Below, piece after piece: positions 1 to 7,044 of a DNA stretch of 32,142 nt; positions within the stretch are counted from its first letter, which is position 1; every line of letters starts with the position of its first letter. The position numbers were made by a program, and so were the translations under genes. Under the pieces are notes generated by a model that saw only the letters and a program-made list of their open reading frames with translations, was not told the DNA's origin and made no database searches. The stretch is taken from contig SVKO01000011.1 of the NCBI GenBank assembly GCA_015068455.1, positions 1 through 32,142 of the forward strand, in the 5' to 3' direction. Source of the stretch: Oscillospiraceae bacterium (GTDB taxonomy: Bacteria > Bacillota > Clostridia > Oscillospirales > Oscillospiraceae).

Positions 1-91
1 TGGCGGACAGGGTGGGATTCGAACCCACGGTACCCTTGCGGGTACACCTGATTTCGAGTCAGGGCCGTTATAACCACTTCGATACCTGTCC
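1..91 (-). tRNA. tRNA-Ser (anticodon CGA)
   Basis: The minus strand folds as a class II tRNA. Acceptor GGACAGG (85-91) pairs with CCTGTCC, followed by discriminator G and an encoded CCA at positions 1-3. The anticodon loop CTCGAAA gives anticodon CGA. There is a long variable arm (GTACCC/GGGTAC type), as expected for serine, and a canonical TTCGAAT T-loop. It decodes UCG. Confidence 0.96.
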
Positions 92-118
92 GTATTTGTT
101 TTCTCCGTTGGCAAGGAC

Positions 119-147
119 ATTATAGCAACACTTCCGGGGAAAATCAA
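119..147 (-). promoter_or_regulatory. Sigma-A promoter of tRNA-Ser
   Basis: On the minus strand TTGATT (142-147) and TATAAT (119-124) are separated by 17 bp, about 28 bp before the mature tRNA 5' end. It is back to back with the promoter of the hydrolase gene. Confidence 0.75.
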
Positions 148-149
148 GA

Positions 150-178
150 TTGAAAACTCGGCCCGCCTGGTATAAAAT
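150..178 (+). promoter_or_regulatory. Putative sigma-A promoter of the hydrolase gene
   Basis: TTGAAA (150-155) and TAAAAT (173-178) are 17 bp apart; TATAAA at 171 is an alternative -10. The first codon of the hydrolase is at 230. Confidence 0.6.
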
Positions 179-229
179 CGGAGTGTCAGGCAGTGCCGCC
201 CTGAAAGTATCGAATTTGGGAGAAAGATC

Positions 230-1036
230 ATGCAGATTCCGATTGAATGTGTAAAAACAAAGGATTTCACGATGCGCTATTTCCGGTTCGGACACGGCAG
301 CCGGCCACTTGTCATCCTGCCCGGCCTGAGCGTGCAGAGCGTGATGGGCTCCGCCGATCAGGTGGCCGCCGCCTACGCGCAGATGACGCAGGATTTCACC
401 GTCTATCTGTTCGACCGCCGGGAAGACCTGCCCGACGCCTACAGCATCCGGGACATGGCCCGGGATACCGCCGCGGCGATCCGGGCCGTCGGACTGCATG
501 ACGTGGATCTGTTCGGCGCCTCCCAGGGCGGCATGATCGCCCTGCAGATCGCCATCGACCATCCCGGGCTGGTGCACCGGATGGTGCTCGGCTCCACCAC
601 CGCCCACGTGCGGGACGAGCAGTACGGCATTCTGGAGCACTGGATCGACCTGGCAAAACGGCGCGACGCCGTCGGGCTCTATCTCGACCTCGGGGAGAAG
701 ATCTACCCACCGGAGATATTCCGGCAGTACCGGCCCGCTCTCCTCGCCGCCGCACAGACGGTGACGGACGCGGAATTGGACCGGTTCATGATCCTTGCCC
801 GCGGCACCCGGGGCTTCAACGTGACGGACCGGCTGGACCGGATCCGCTGCGGCGTGCTGATCATCGGCGTATACGAAGACGCCATCCTGGATTCCGACGC
901 CTCCATGGAGATCGCGGAACGGTTGGACGACCGGCCGGATTTCCGGCTGTATATGTACGTCGGCTACGGACACGCCGCCTACGACACCGCCCCGGACTAC
1001 CGGGACCGGATCCAACGCTTTTTGATGCAGTCATAA
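230..1036 (+). CDS. alpha/beta hydrolase
   Basis: A 268-aa single-domain cytosolic alpha/beta hydrolase, a normal length for the fold. The nucleophile elbow GASQGG places the catalytic Ser at residue 98. The acid is probably Asp217 in the VYEDAILD segment, and the base is His248 in GYGHAAYD. The oxyanion-hole region is the early LPGLS loop (about residues 30-34). A GGGAGAAAG ribosome site lies about 5 nt before the ATG. The gene stands alone between its own promoter and a palindromic terminator, so the neighbours say nothing about substrate. An esterase or C-C hydrolase role is possible, but the sequence does not specify it. Confidence 0.88.
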   Translation: MQIPIECVKTKDFTMRYFRFGHGSRPLVILPGLSVQSVMGSADQVAAAYAQMTQDFTVYLFDRREDLPDAYSIRDMARDTAAAIRAVGLHDVDLFGASQGGMIALQIAIDHPGLVHRMVLGSTTAHVRDEQYGILEHWIDLAKRRDAVGLYLDLGEKIYPPEIFRQYRPALLAAAQTVTDAELDRFMILARGTRGFNVTDRLDRIRCGVLIIGVYEDAILDSDASMEIAERLDDRPDFRLYMYVGYGHAAYDTAPDYRDRIQRFLMQS

Positions 1037-1066
1037 AAATACCGGCCGCGATCGCGGCCGGTATTT
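1037..1066. terminator. Perfect palindromic bidirectional terminator
   Basis: AAATACCGGCCGCG and its exact complement meet at a central AT, forming a 30-bp perfect palindrome. It sits between the hydrolase stop (1034-1036) and the stop of the converging DUF1540 gene (1068). The A/T flanks allow use in both directions. Confidence 0.75.
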
Positions 1067-1067
1067 C

Positions 1068-1235
1068 TCATTTGCTGAGGAAGGATTTGCAGTCGGTGCA
1101 CTGGTCCATGGTGGGATTGGCCTCGTGGGTACCCACCAGGATCTTGTCCAGGGAGCAGTAGTCGCTGTCCTCGCAGTGATGGCGGCACTGGCTGACGGTG
1201 CAGGCAATGCACTTGTTGGCATGTTCGCAGCTCAT
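1068..1235 (-). CDS. Small Cys-rich protein, DUF1540 type
   Basis: A 55-codon gene on the minus strand with a strong GGAGGA ribosome site 7 nt before the ATG at 1235. The peptide begins MSCEHANKCIACTVSQCRHH and contains eight cysteines and four histidines, including CIAC, CRHHC and CTDC pairs. This matches the short metal-binding-looking DUF1540 family common in Clostridia, whose function is not known. Cys/His spacing suggests zinc or another metal; that is inference. It is monocistronic and converges on the hydrolase across the palindromic terminator. Confidence 0.82.
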   Translation of the reverse strand: MSCEHANKCIACTVSQCRHHCEDSDYCSLDKILVGTHEANPTMDQCTDCKSFLSK

Positions 1236-1280
1236 GGGGCGTCCTCCTTTCGTAGGCTGCCCTTAGTATGCCCGCGGCGC

Positions 1281-2669
1281 TCAGAAATCATCCAGCCCCC
1301 AGGCCTTTGCCAGCAGCGTCACGCCCCGGCGCATCTGCGCGCTCGTCAGATTCCCGTAGCCCAGCAGCACGCAGGCGCGGTAGGGCTCCGGCACGGCGTC
1401 CATAAAATAGGGGCTGATGGGCCAGACCCGCACCCCGAGCCGCAGGGCCGCATCGCAAAGGCGCTGCTCGTCCATGCCGTTCTCCACCCGGGTCAGCAGG
1501 TAACTGCCCGCCCGCGCGCCGATCACCCGCAGCCGGTCCTCATAGGGGCGCAGCAGCTCGCAGAGCTCCCGCCGCCGGTTGCGATAGCACACGCGCATCC
1601 GGTTCAGATGCTTTTCAAAATAGCCCTGACGCATGAATTCCCGCAGGGTATACTGCTCCAGCGTCGGAACGTTGCACGAGTAGGGATCGCGCCGCTCCCG
1701 CAGCCGCCGCAGCAGCGCCGGCGGCAGGATCATATAGCTGATGCGCAGCGACGGCGCGATCACGCCGGACATGGTGCCCAGATAGATCACCCGCTCCGCC
1801 CGGTCGATGCTCTGCAGCGACGGCAGAGGCCTCGCATCGTAGCGGAACTCGGAATCGTAGTCGTCCTCGACCACATAGCGGAAGCCGCCCCCGGCGCACC
1901 AGGCCAGCAGAGCGGTGCGCCGGCCCATGGGCATGGCAAAGCCCAGCGGATACTGGTGGGACGGGGCGGTGTAGACCACGGCGCTGTCCAATCTGCGCAG
2001 GGGCTCCACCATCACGCCCTTGTCGTCCATCTGCGCCGGGATCACCCGGTGGCCCATGCGGGAGAAATGGGCATAGGCTCTGTGATAGGCGGGATTCTCC
2101 ACAACAAAGGTGCAGCTTTCCGGCAGAAGGCTGCCCAGCGTCCGCAGCAGCGCGTCGGTGCCCGGCCCCAGCAGGATCTGCTCCGGGTCGCACCGGACGC
2201 CCCTGGCCCGGGCAAGGTACCGGGCGATTTCCTCCCGCAGCCCGGGATCGCCCAGGCTGTCGCCCCGGGTGAGGATGCCCGGCATATTGAGGCTTGCCCG
2301 GGTCAGACGCTGCCAGACCGTGATGGGAAACAGCGCCTCGTCCACCGCGCCCACGGCGAAGTCGATCTCCGGCGCGGCGGGCGGCGGCGTCCGGTTTGGC
2401 CTGGGCTCCGGCGCCATATCCGGCCCCAGATCGGAAAGGGGCAGCACATAGAACCCGCTCCGGTCCCTGGCCTCGATGAAGCCCTCGGACTCAAGCTGGC
2501 GGTAGGCCGTCTCCACCGTATTGATGCTGATGCCGAGGGCGGCCGCCAGGGCCCGCTTGGAGGGCAGCTTTTCCCCCGGCTTGCGCTGGCCGCTTCCGAT
2601 CTCCTCGCGCAGCTGGCGATAGACCGACTCATACAGCGGCATCCGCTTGGTTTCATTCAGATCGATCAT
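1281..2669 (-). CDS. MocR/PdxR-type GntR-aminotransferase regulator lacking the PLP lysine
   Basis: 462 aa from the ATG at 2669, chosen because AGAGGTGAT precedes it; an upstream in-frame ATG at 2717 has no such site and lies inside the -35 element. Residues 7-77 are a GntR winged helix (LPSKRALAAALGIS, TVETAYRQLESEGFI). Residues ~100-460 are a fold-type I aminotransferase domain with APSHQYPLG, VVEDDYDSEFRYD and APSLRISYMIL. In the family the Schiff-base lysine lies in a G-T-F-S-K segment. Here the segment is GTMSG, with Gly302 (codon 1764-1766, GGC) at the lysine position. The rest of the PLP pocket looks conserved, so the protein may bind a ligand without forming an internal aldimine. It is divergent from traX-fliB, which are its likely targets. 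DNA binding is confident; ligand and targets are not. Confidence 0.9.
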   Translation of the reverse strand: MIDLNETKRMPLYESVYRQLREEIGSGQRKPGEKLPSKRALAAALGISINTVETAYRQLESEGFIEARDRSGFYVLPLSDLGPDMAPEPRPNRTPPPAAPEIDFAVGAVDEALFPITVWQRLTRASLNMPGILTRGDSLGDPGLREEIARYLARARGVRCDPEQILLGPGTDALLRTLGSLLPESCTFVVENPAYHRAYAHFSRMGHRVIPAQMDDKGVMVEPLRRLDSAVVYTAPSHQYPLGFAMPMGRRTALLAWCAGGGFRYVVEDDYDSEFRYDARPLPSLQSIDRAERVIYLGTMSGVIAPSLRISYMILPPALLRRLRERRDPYSCNVPTLEQYTLREFMRQGYFEKHLNRMRVCYRNRRRELCELLRPYEDRLRVIGARAGSYLLTRVENGMDEQRLCDAALRLGVRVWPISPYFMDAVPEPYRACVLLGYGNLTSAQMRRGVTLLAKAWGLDDF

Positions 2670-2688
2670 GCGATCACCTCTTTTGTTT

Positions 2689-2717
2689 ATTATATCAAAC
2701 GGATAGAGAAAAACCAA
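2689..2717 (-). promoter_or_regulatory. Promoter of the MocR-type gene
   Basis: On the minus strand TTGGTT (2712-2717) and a perfect TATAAT (2689-2694) are 17 bp apart, 20 bp before the chosen start codon. The resulting 5' leader is very short. Confidence 0.65.
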
Positions 2718-2726
2718 CCGTCCGGA

Positions 2727-2755
2727 GATCTTTTCCCTCCCAAAAAGGGAAAATC
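2727..2755. promoter_or_regulatory. Inverted repeat in the divergent promoter region, candidate operator
   Basis: GATcTTTTCCCT and AGGGAAAATC form an imperfect inverted repeat with one extra C in the left arm. It lies between the -35 of the MocR-type gene and the -35 (2756) of the traX-like gene, so a protein bound here would touch both promoters. Assignment as the MocR operator is inference. Confidence 0.45.
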
Positions 2756-2785
2756 TTGACTTTTACACAGGGCCATATATACAAT
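2756..2785 (+). promoter_or_regulatory. Promoter of the traX-like/fliB operon
   Basis: TTGACT (2756-2761) and TACAAT (2780-2785) with an 18-bp spacer; TATACA at 2778 is an alternative -10. The first gene starts 43 bp downstream. Confidence 0.6.
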
Positions 2786-2827
2786 AAGATATCAAATCCT
2801 TTCAACCGCACCTGTGAGGACCATTCC

Positions 2828-3523
2828 ATGGAACAGAAAACACTGCCCCGGCTCTCATCCAACGCCCTCAAGCTGATCGCCCTCGTCTGCATGACCGCCG
2901 ATCACATCGGGCTCCTGTTATACCCGCACCTGCATATTTTACGCATCATCGGGCGCGTCGCTTTCCCGATCTTTGCCTATATGATCGCCGAGGGCTGCCG
3001 ATACACCTCCAACCGCCTGCGCTACTTCATTATGATCTTCCTGCTTGGCGCTGCAATGCAGGCGTTCTTCTGGATCACCAGGCGCAGCGTCTACCAGCAC
3101 GTCCTGATCACCTTCTCCATGTCCATCGTTCTGATCATCAGCATTCAGAACGTGAAAAAACGCGGCGGCGTTTGGATCGTCCTGAGCTGCCTGGTCTTCC
3201 TGGCGGAGGCGGCTCTGTGCCTGTTCCCGGAGAAACTCCTGCCCTGGCGCAGCTTCGCCATCGACTACGGCCTGTGCGGCGTGCTGCTGCCGGTGCTGAT
3301 CTACGCCGGGCGCGACCGCACCGAAAAGCTCCTTGCCGCCGCTGCCGGACTGCTGGCGCTGAGTCTCAGCATGTCGTCTCTGCAGTGGTGGTGCCTGCTC
3401 TCGCTGCCGCTTCTGGCGCTGTACAGCGGAGAACGCGGCGGGCTCCGGCTCAAATACCTGTTTTATATCTACTATCCCCTGCATCTGATCGTGCTGGAGG
3501 GGATCCGGCTGCTGCGGAGGTAA
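2828..3523 (+). CDS. TraX family membrane protein
   Basis: 231 aa from the ATG at 2828, which has GTGAGGA 7 nt upstream; an in-frame ATG at 2756 overlaps the promoter and is rejected. The protein is an integral membrane protein with about seven hydrophobic helices. It carries the family signature near the N terminus (NALKLIALVCMTADHIG) and RIIGRVAFPIFAYMIAEG. TraX was named from F-pilin N-acetylation, but Clostridial members occur away from conjugation genes and are thought of as acyltransferase-like. No conjugation genes are visible here. fliB starts 5 nt after the stop, so the two are surely co-transcribed. Confidence 0.85.
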   Translation: MEQKTLPRLSSNALKLIALVCMTADHIGLLLYPHLHILRIIGRVAFPIFAYMIAEGCRYTSNRLRYFIMIFLLGAAMQAFFWITRRSVYQHVLITFSMSIVLIISIQNVKKRGGVWIVLSCLVFLAEAALCLFPEKLLPWRSFAIDYGLCGVLLPVLIYAGRDRTEKLLAAAAGLLALSLSMSSLQWWCLLSLPLLALYSGERGGLRLKYLFYIYYPLHLIVLEGIRLLRR

Positions 3524-3527
3524 AACG

Positions 3528-4607
3528 ATGCTTGTTACCAAGCCTGCATATTTCGACCGGTTCGCCTGTCTGGCGGGCGACTGCCCGGATACCTGCTGCG
3601 GCGCGTGGCAGGTGATCATCGACGAAAAAAGCCTGGCGCTGTACCGGAGCGTCGGCGGCGGCCTGGGCGAAAAGATCCGCGGCGCTCTGCTTGCGGAAGC
3701 CGGCGAGACCCGCTTCGCCATGGAGCGCGGACGCTGCCGCCTGCTGACGCCGGAGGGCCTGTGCACGATTCAGAAAGAGCTGGGCGAACAGGCCCTTTGC
3801 CGCAGCTGCGCCTTCTATCCCCGCTTTCTCACCGAGATCGGCGCCCGCCGGGAGCTGGGCCTGAGCCTATCCTGCCCGGAGGCGGCGCGCCTGATCCTGA
3901 CGGCGCAGGAACGCTTTTCCCTGAGCTCCGAGCAGACCGACGAACCCATCACCGCGATCCATGAGCTTTCCCCGGAGCTGCTCCTGACCCTGCGGGCTCT
4001 GCGCTGCCATGCGCTGGATCTTGCCCGGGACCGCACGCTTCCCTTCGGCGAACGCTGCGCCCGCATTTTGGCCCTGTGCGCCCCGGTGGATCGGGCGCGG
4101 CGGACAGACGGCGCGCTGGCAGCCGCGCTGGAAACCGGTCTGGCCCAATCGCGCGCCCCGCTGTCCCGGGGAGAATGCGCAAAGCTGTTTGAAGCCCTGC
4201 ACGCCGCCGCCGGCGAACTGGAATTCCTGCAGCCGGAGCGGAAAGCCCGGCTGAGCGCTTCGCTTGACGACTGCGCCCCCGGCGGATGGACGCAGTATTG
4301 TCCGTCGCTTCCGCAGCTGTGGGAGCAGCTGCTGTGCTATGGAATCTATAAATATTTCCCGCGGGCAGCCTTCGATCGCTCGATCTGGCCCACCTGCGTC
4401 TTCTGCGTGACGCTTCCTTTGCTGCTGCGGCAGCTGCTGCACACCGCCGGAACCGGGGATCGGGAAACCGTTCTCCGGCTCGCCTGGACGCTGTCCCGGG
4501 AACTGGAGCATTCGGAGGACAACATGCGTTTTCTGTTCCGCCGCTTCCGCGGCAAAGCCTTCCGTCCGGAACGGCTGATCGGCGTCTTTTATGCGCTCCG
4601 GGAGTGA
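3528..4607 (+). CDS. fliB: FliB-like flagellin lysine-N-methylase
   Basis: 359 aa, close to the usual FliB length. The N terminus has the typical cysteine cluster: FACLAGDCPDTCCGAW at about residues 12-27, then GLCTIQKELG and ALCRSCAFYPR. These cysteines resemble metal or Fe-S ligands in the family. In Salmonella FliB methylates surface lysines of flagellin. No flagellar genes are in this window, so motility of the host is only suggested. The start is set by tight coupling: the ATG lies 4 nt after the traX-like stop. The gene ends inside the stem of a strong terminator. Confidence 0.87.
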   Translation: MLVTKPAYFDRFACLAGDCPDTCCGAWQVIIDEKSLALYRSVGGGLGEKIRGALLAEAGETRFAMERGRCRLLTPEGLCTIQKELGEQALCRSCAFYPRFLTEIGARRELGLSLSCPEAARLILTAQERFSLSSEQTDEPITAIHELSPELLLTLRALRCHALDLARDRTLPFGERCARILALCAPVDRARRTDGALAAALETGLAQSRAPLSRGECAKLFEALHAAAGELEFLQPERKARLSASLDDCAPGGWTQYCPSLPQLWEQLLCYGIYKYFPRAAFDRSIWPTCVFCVTLPLLLRQLLHTAGTGDRETVLRLAWTLSRELEHSEDNMRFLFRRFRGKAFRPERLIGVFYALRE

Positions 4608-4630
4608 TCATCTCCCGGAGCTTATTTTAT
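4595..4630 (+). terminator. Terminator of the traX-like/fliB operon
   Basis: GCTCCGGGAG (4595-4604) and CTCCCGGAGC (4612-4621) make a 10-bp perfect stem with a 7-nt loop, then TTATTTTATT. The fliB stop codon lies in the loop. Confidence 0.85.
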
Positions 4631-4714
4631 TGACGCCCCCGCGTTCCCCGACTCGATATGTGTATTTTGCACAATTTTCGATCGGATATTTCGTCGCAAA
4701 CTGTCTCATTACTC

Positions 4715-4743
4715 TTGAATTTGCCTCCGCTTTCCTGTATAAT
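4715..4743 (+). promoter_or_regulatory. Strong promoter of the liv operon
   Basis: TTGAAT (4715-4720), 17-bp spacer, perfect TATAAT (4738-4743). The predicted transcript start near 4750 leaves an ~83-nt leader before the binding-protein gene. Confidence 0.8.
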
Positions 4744-4757
4744 TGAGTCTGTGAATA

Positions 4758-4806
4758 GGCTTTCCCTGTGCACATTCGTCCCTCTGTGGCGGACGCGCGG
4801 AAAGCC
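4758..4806 (+). promoter_or_regulatory. Structured 5' leader of the liv operon
   Basis: GGCTTTCC (4758-4765) pairs with GGAAAGCC (4799-4806), enclosing a second stem CGTCC/GGACG (4777-4781 with 4791-4795). The stem-loop ends 26 nt before the start codon. It has no U-tract, so it is not a terminator. I do not recognise a riboswitch class. Confidence 0.5.
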
Positions 4807-4832
4807 ATAGAATATGAAACGGAGGAAATCTC

Positions 4833-6011
4833 ATGAAAAAGATCTTTGCGCTGCTTCTCGCACTTTCCTTGATCTGCTGCCTGTTCGCGGGCTGCGCTCC
4901 CGCTTCCGGCGGCGGCGCATCCGGCGACGTCATCAAGATCGGCGTCTATGAGCCCCAGTCCGGCGACAACGGCGCCGGCGGCAAGCAGGAGATCCTGGGC
5001 ATGCAGTACGCCAACTACATGACCCCCACCGTGGAAATCGGCGGCAAGACCTATAACGTCGAGCTTGTGATCGCCGACAACGAATCGTCCAACGACAAGG
5101 CCGTCTCCGCCGCCACCAAGCTGATCTCCGAGGGCTGCTCTGTCATCCTGGGCTCCTACGGCTCCGGCGTGTCCATTGCCGCATCCGACACCTTCGCCAG
5201 CGCCGGCCTGGCCGCCATCGGCGTCACCTGCACCAACCCCCAGGTCACCGCCGGCAACGACCACTACTTCCGCATCTGCTTCCTGGATCCCTTCCAGGGC
5301 ACTGTTCTGGCCAACTTCGCCCATGATAAGCTGGGCGCCCAGACCGTGTTCTGCCTGGGTCAGCTGGGCAACGACTATGACCAGGGCCTGATCAATTACT
5401 TCAAGCAGGCCGCCGAGGGCCTCGGCATGAACGTCATCACCGCCGAATTCCCCGAAAACAACTCCGACTTCACCTCTTACCTGACCACCGCCAAGAACGA
5501 AGGCGCGGACGTCATCTTCGCCCCCTGCTCCATCAGCTATGCGCAGCTGATCGTCGAGCAGTGCGCCGCCCAGGGCATTGACGTGCCTCTGCTGGCCGGC
5601 GACACCTGGGATTCCAACGTCATTCTGAACGCCGCCCAGGGCAAGAACTCCGAGATCTATGTTTCCACCTTCTATGCCGAAGGCGGCGATAAGGATTTTG
5701 AGGCAGGCATCAAGAAGTGGATCAACGAAAATCCCACCGCCAAGGCCAACAACGGCAACGACGACATGGTCGCAGCCGTCACGGTCATGGGCTATGACGC
5801 CTACTACACCGCCCTCGAAGCCCTCAAGGCTGCCGGCTCCGGCGATCCCGCCGCCGTCAAGGCCGCCTTGCCCGGCGTCACCTACAAGGGCGTGTCCGGC
5901 TCCATTGCCTTCGACGCCACCGGCGACGCCGTGCGCGACACCGCCTACATCAAGGCCGCCAACACCGAGACCGGCGTTTGGGACTTTGTGGCTGTCCAGG
6001 GCGTCAACTGA
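4833..6011 (+). CDS. livJ: Branched-chain amino-acid ABC transporter, substrate-binding lipoprotein
   Basis: 392 aa. The signal peptide ends in the lipobox LFAGC (Cys21), so the protein is anchored on the outer face of the membrane. A Ser/Gly-rich linker (residues 22-31) leads into a type 1 periplasmic-binding fold beginning VIKIGVYEPQSG. That fold contains the usual LGSYGSGVS and NDYDQGL segments. It captures Leu/Ile/Val or related amino acids for the downstream permease. GGAGG precedes the ATG by 7 nt. It is first in the operon and is followed by two large hairpins that probably raise its level relative to the membrane genes. The family also binds amides and other amino acids, so exact substrate is open. 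Confidence 0.93.
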   Translation: MKKIFALLLALSLICCLFAGCAPASGGGASGDVIKIGVYEPQSGDNGAGGKQEILGMQYANYMTPTVEIGGKTYNVELVIADNESSNDKAVSAATKLISEGCSVILGSYGSGVSIAASDTFASAGLAAIGVTCTNPQVTAGNDHYFRICFLDPFQGTVLANFAHDKLGAQTVFCLGQLGNDYDQGLINYFKQAAEGLGMNVITAEFPENNSDFTSYLTTAKNEGADVIFAPCSISYAQLIVEQCAAQGIDVPLLAGDTWDSNVILNAAQGKNSEIYVSTFYAEGGDKDFEAGIKKWINENPTAKANNGNDDMVAAVTVMGYDAYYTALEALKAAGSGDPAAVKAALPGVTYKGVSGSIAFDATGDAVRDTAYIKAANTETGVWDFVAVQGVN

Positions 6012-6022
6012 TTCATCATCCC

Positions 6023-6052
6023 GACCGGCAGGCGGCAAGCCGCCTGCCGGTC
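6023..6052 (+). terminator. 14-bp perfect hairpin after livJ (partial terminator or mRNA stabiliser)
   Basis: GACCGGCAGGCGGC pairs completely with GCCGCCTGCCGGTC across an AA. No U-tract follows, so complete termination is unlikely. It may protect the 3' end of a livJ-only message. Confidence 0.6.
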
Positions 6053-6070
6053 AGCGCGCATCTTTGTTCT

Positions 6071-6124
6071 GGAACGTATAAATGCGTTTCCCGCAAATGC
6101 GCGGGAAACCGATTTATACGTTCC
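6071..6124 (+). repeat. Long interrupted palindrome between livJ and livH
   Basis: GGAACGTATAAAT (6071-6083) pairs with ATTTATACGTTCC (6112-6124). After a 2x2 mismatch, GTTTCCCGC pairs with GCGGGAAAC around the loop AAATGC. The structure has 22 paired bases and ends 22 nt before the livH start. It could be an RNA processing site, a regulator-binding palindrome or a genomic repeat unit. Confidence 0.6.
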
Positions 6125-6146
6125 AAGTTTTAAGGAGGATCCCTCT

Positions 6147-7034
6147 ATGTCAGCATTCCTTCAAGCGAATCTGCCGTTCATCCTGGCAGGTATCTCCGTG
6201 GGCGGCCAGTACGCGCTGATCGCCATCGGCTATACCATGGTCTACGGCATCCTTCGCCTGATCAACTTCGCCCACGGCGACGTGTTTATGGTCGCCGGCC
6301 TCGTAATGGTCTACACAACAGCGGCCCTGCCCATCTATATCTCCATTCCCATTGTACTGGTGGCGACGGTGCTGCTGGGCCTGCTCATCGAGCGGGTGGC
6401 CTACAAGCCGCTGCGCAGCGCCCCGCGCATGAGCGTCATGATCTCCGCCATCGGCGTGAGCTACCTGCTGCAAAACTGCGCCCTGTACTTCACAGGCGGT
6501 CTGCCCCAGGTCTATCCCGAAATCCCCTTCCTGTCCCGCTCCGTCACCATTTTCGGCGCGACGACAAAAATGGTCACGGTCATCACCCCGATCCTGACCA
6601 TCATTCTGGTGGTGCTGCTGGTGCTGCTGATCAACCACACCAAGATCGGCATGGCCATGCGGGCGGTCTCCAAGGACTTTGAGACCAGCCAGCTCATGGG
6701 CGTGCGCATCAACTCCGTCATCAGCGTCACCTTCGCCATCGGCTGCTTCCTGGCGGCGGTGGGTTCGCTGCTTTATTTCACCAACTACACCTCCGTCATC
6801 CCCACCTCCGGCGCCATGCCCGGCCTCAAAGCCTTCGTGGCGGCGGTGTTCGGCGGCATCGGCTCCATCCCCGGCGCGGTCATCGGCGCCTTCATCATCG
6901 GTATCTGCGAAAATATCATCAAGGGCGTCGGCTGGACCACCTTCTCCGATGCGTTCACCTTCGTCCTGCTGATCGTCATCCTGCTGGTCAAGCCCACCGG
7001 TATCTTCGGTGAGAAGGCCACGGACAAGGTGTGA
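6147..7034 (+). CDS. livH: Branched-chain amino-acid ABC transporter permease LivH
   Basis: 295 aa, about eight membrane helices, normal LivH length. The N-terminal GGQYALIAIGYTMVYGILRL and INFAHGDVFM segments are diagnostic of the family, as is the cytoplasmic coupling region with the AMRAVSKDFETSQLMG segment. It forms the membrane channel with LivM. GGAGGA lies 9 nt before the ATG. It follows livJ after a 135-nt gap holding two hairpins, and livM starts 10 nt after its stop. Confidence 0.94.
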   Translation: MSAFLQANLPFILAGISVGGQYALIAIGYTMVYGILRLINFAHGDVFMVAGLVMVYTTAALPIYISIPIVLVATVLLGLLIERVAYKPLRSAPRMSVMISAIGVSYLLQNCALYFTGGLPQVYPEIPFLSRSVTIFGATTKMVTVITPILTIILVVLLVLLINHTKIGMAMRAVSKDFETSQLMGVRINSVISVTFAIGCFLAAVGSLLYFTNYTSVIPTSGAMPGLKAFVAAVFGGIGSIPGAVIGAFIIGICENIIKGVGWTTFSDAFTFVLLIVILLVKPTGIFGEKATDKV

Positions 7035-7044
7035 GGTGGGCGCT

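Noticed and set aside
68-1015. Long minus-strand open frame opposite the hydrolase
   Set aside because: It is a mirror of the hydrolase codons in GC-rich DNA, covers the tRNA-Ser end and has no ribosome site or recognisable domain.
1125-2759. 544-codon plus-strand frame opposite the MocR-type gene
   Set aside because: His/Gln/Arg-rich low-complexity translation typical of an antisense shadow; the opposite strand encodes clear GntR and aminotransferase domains.
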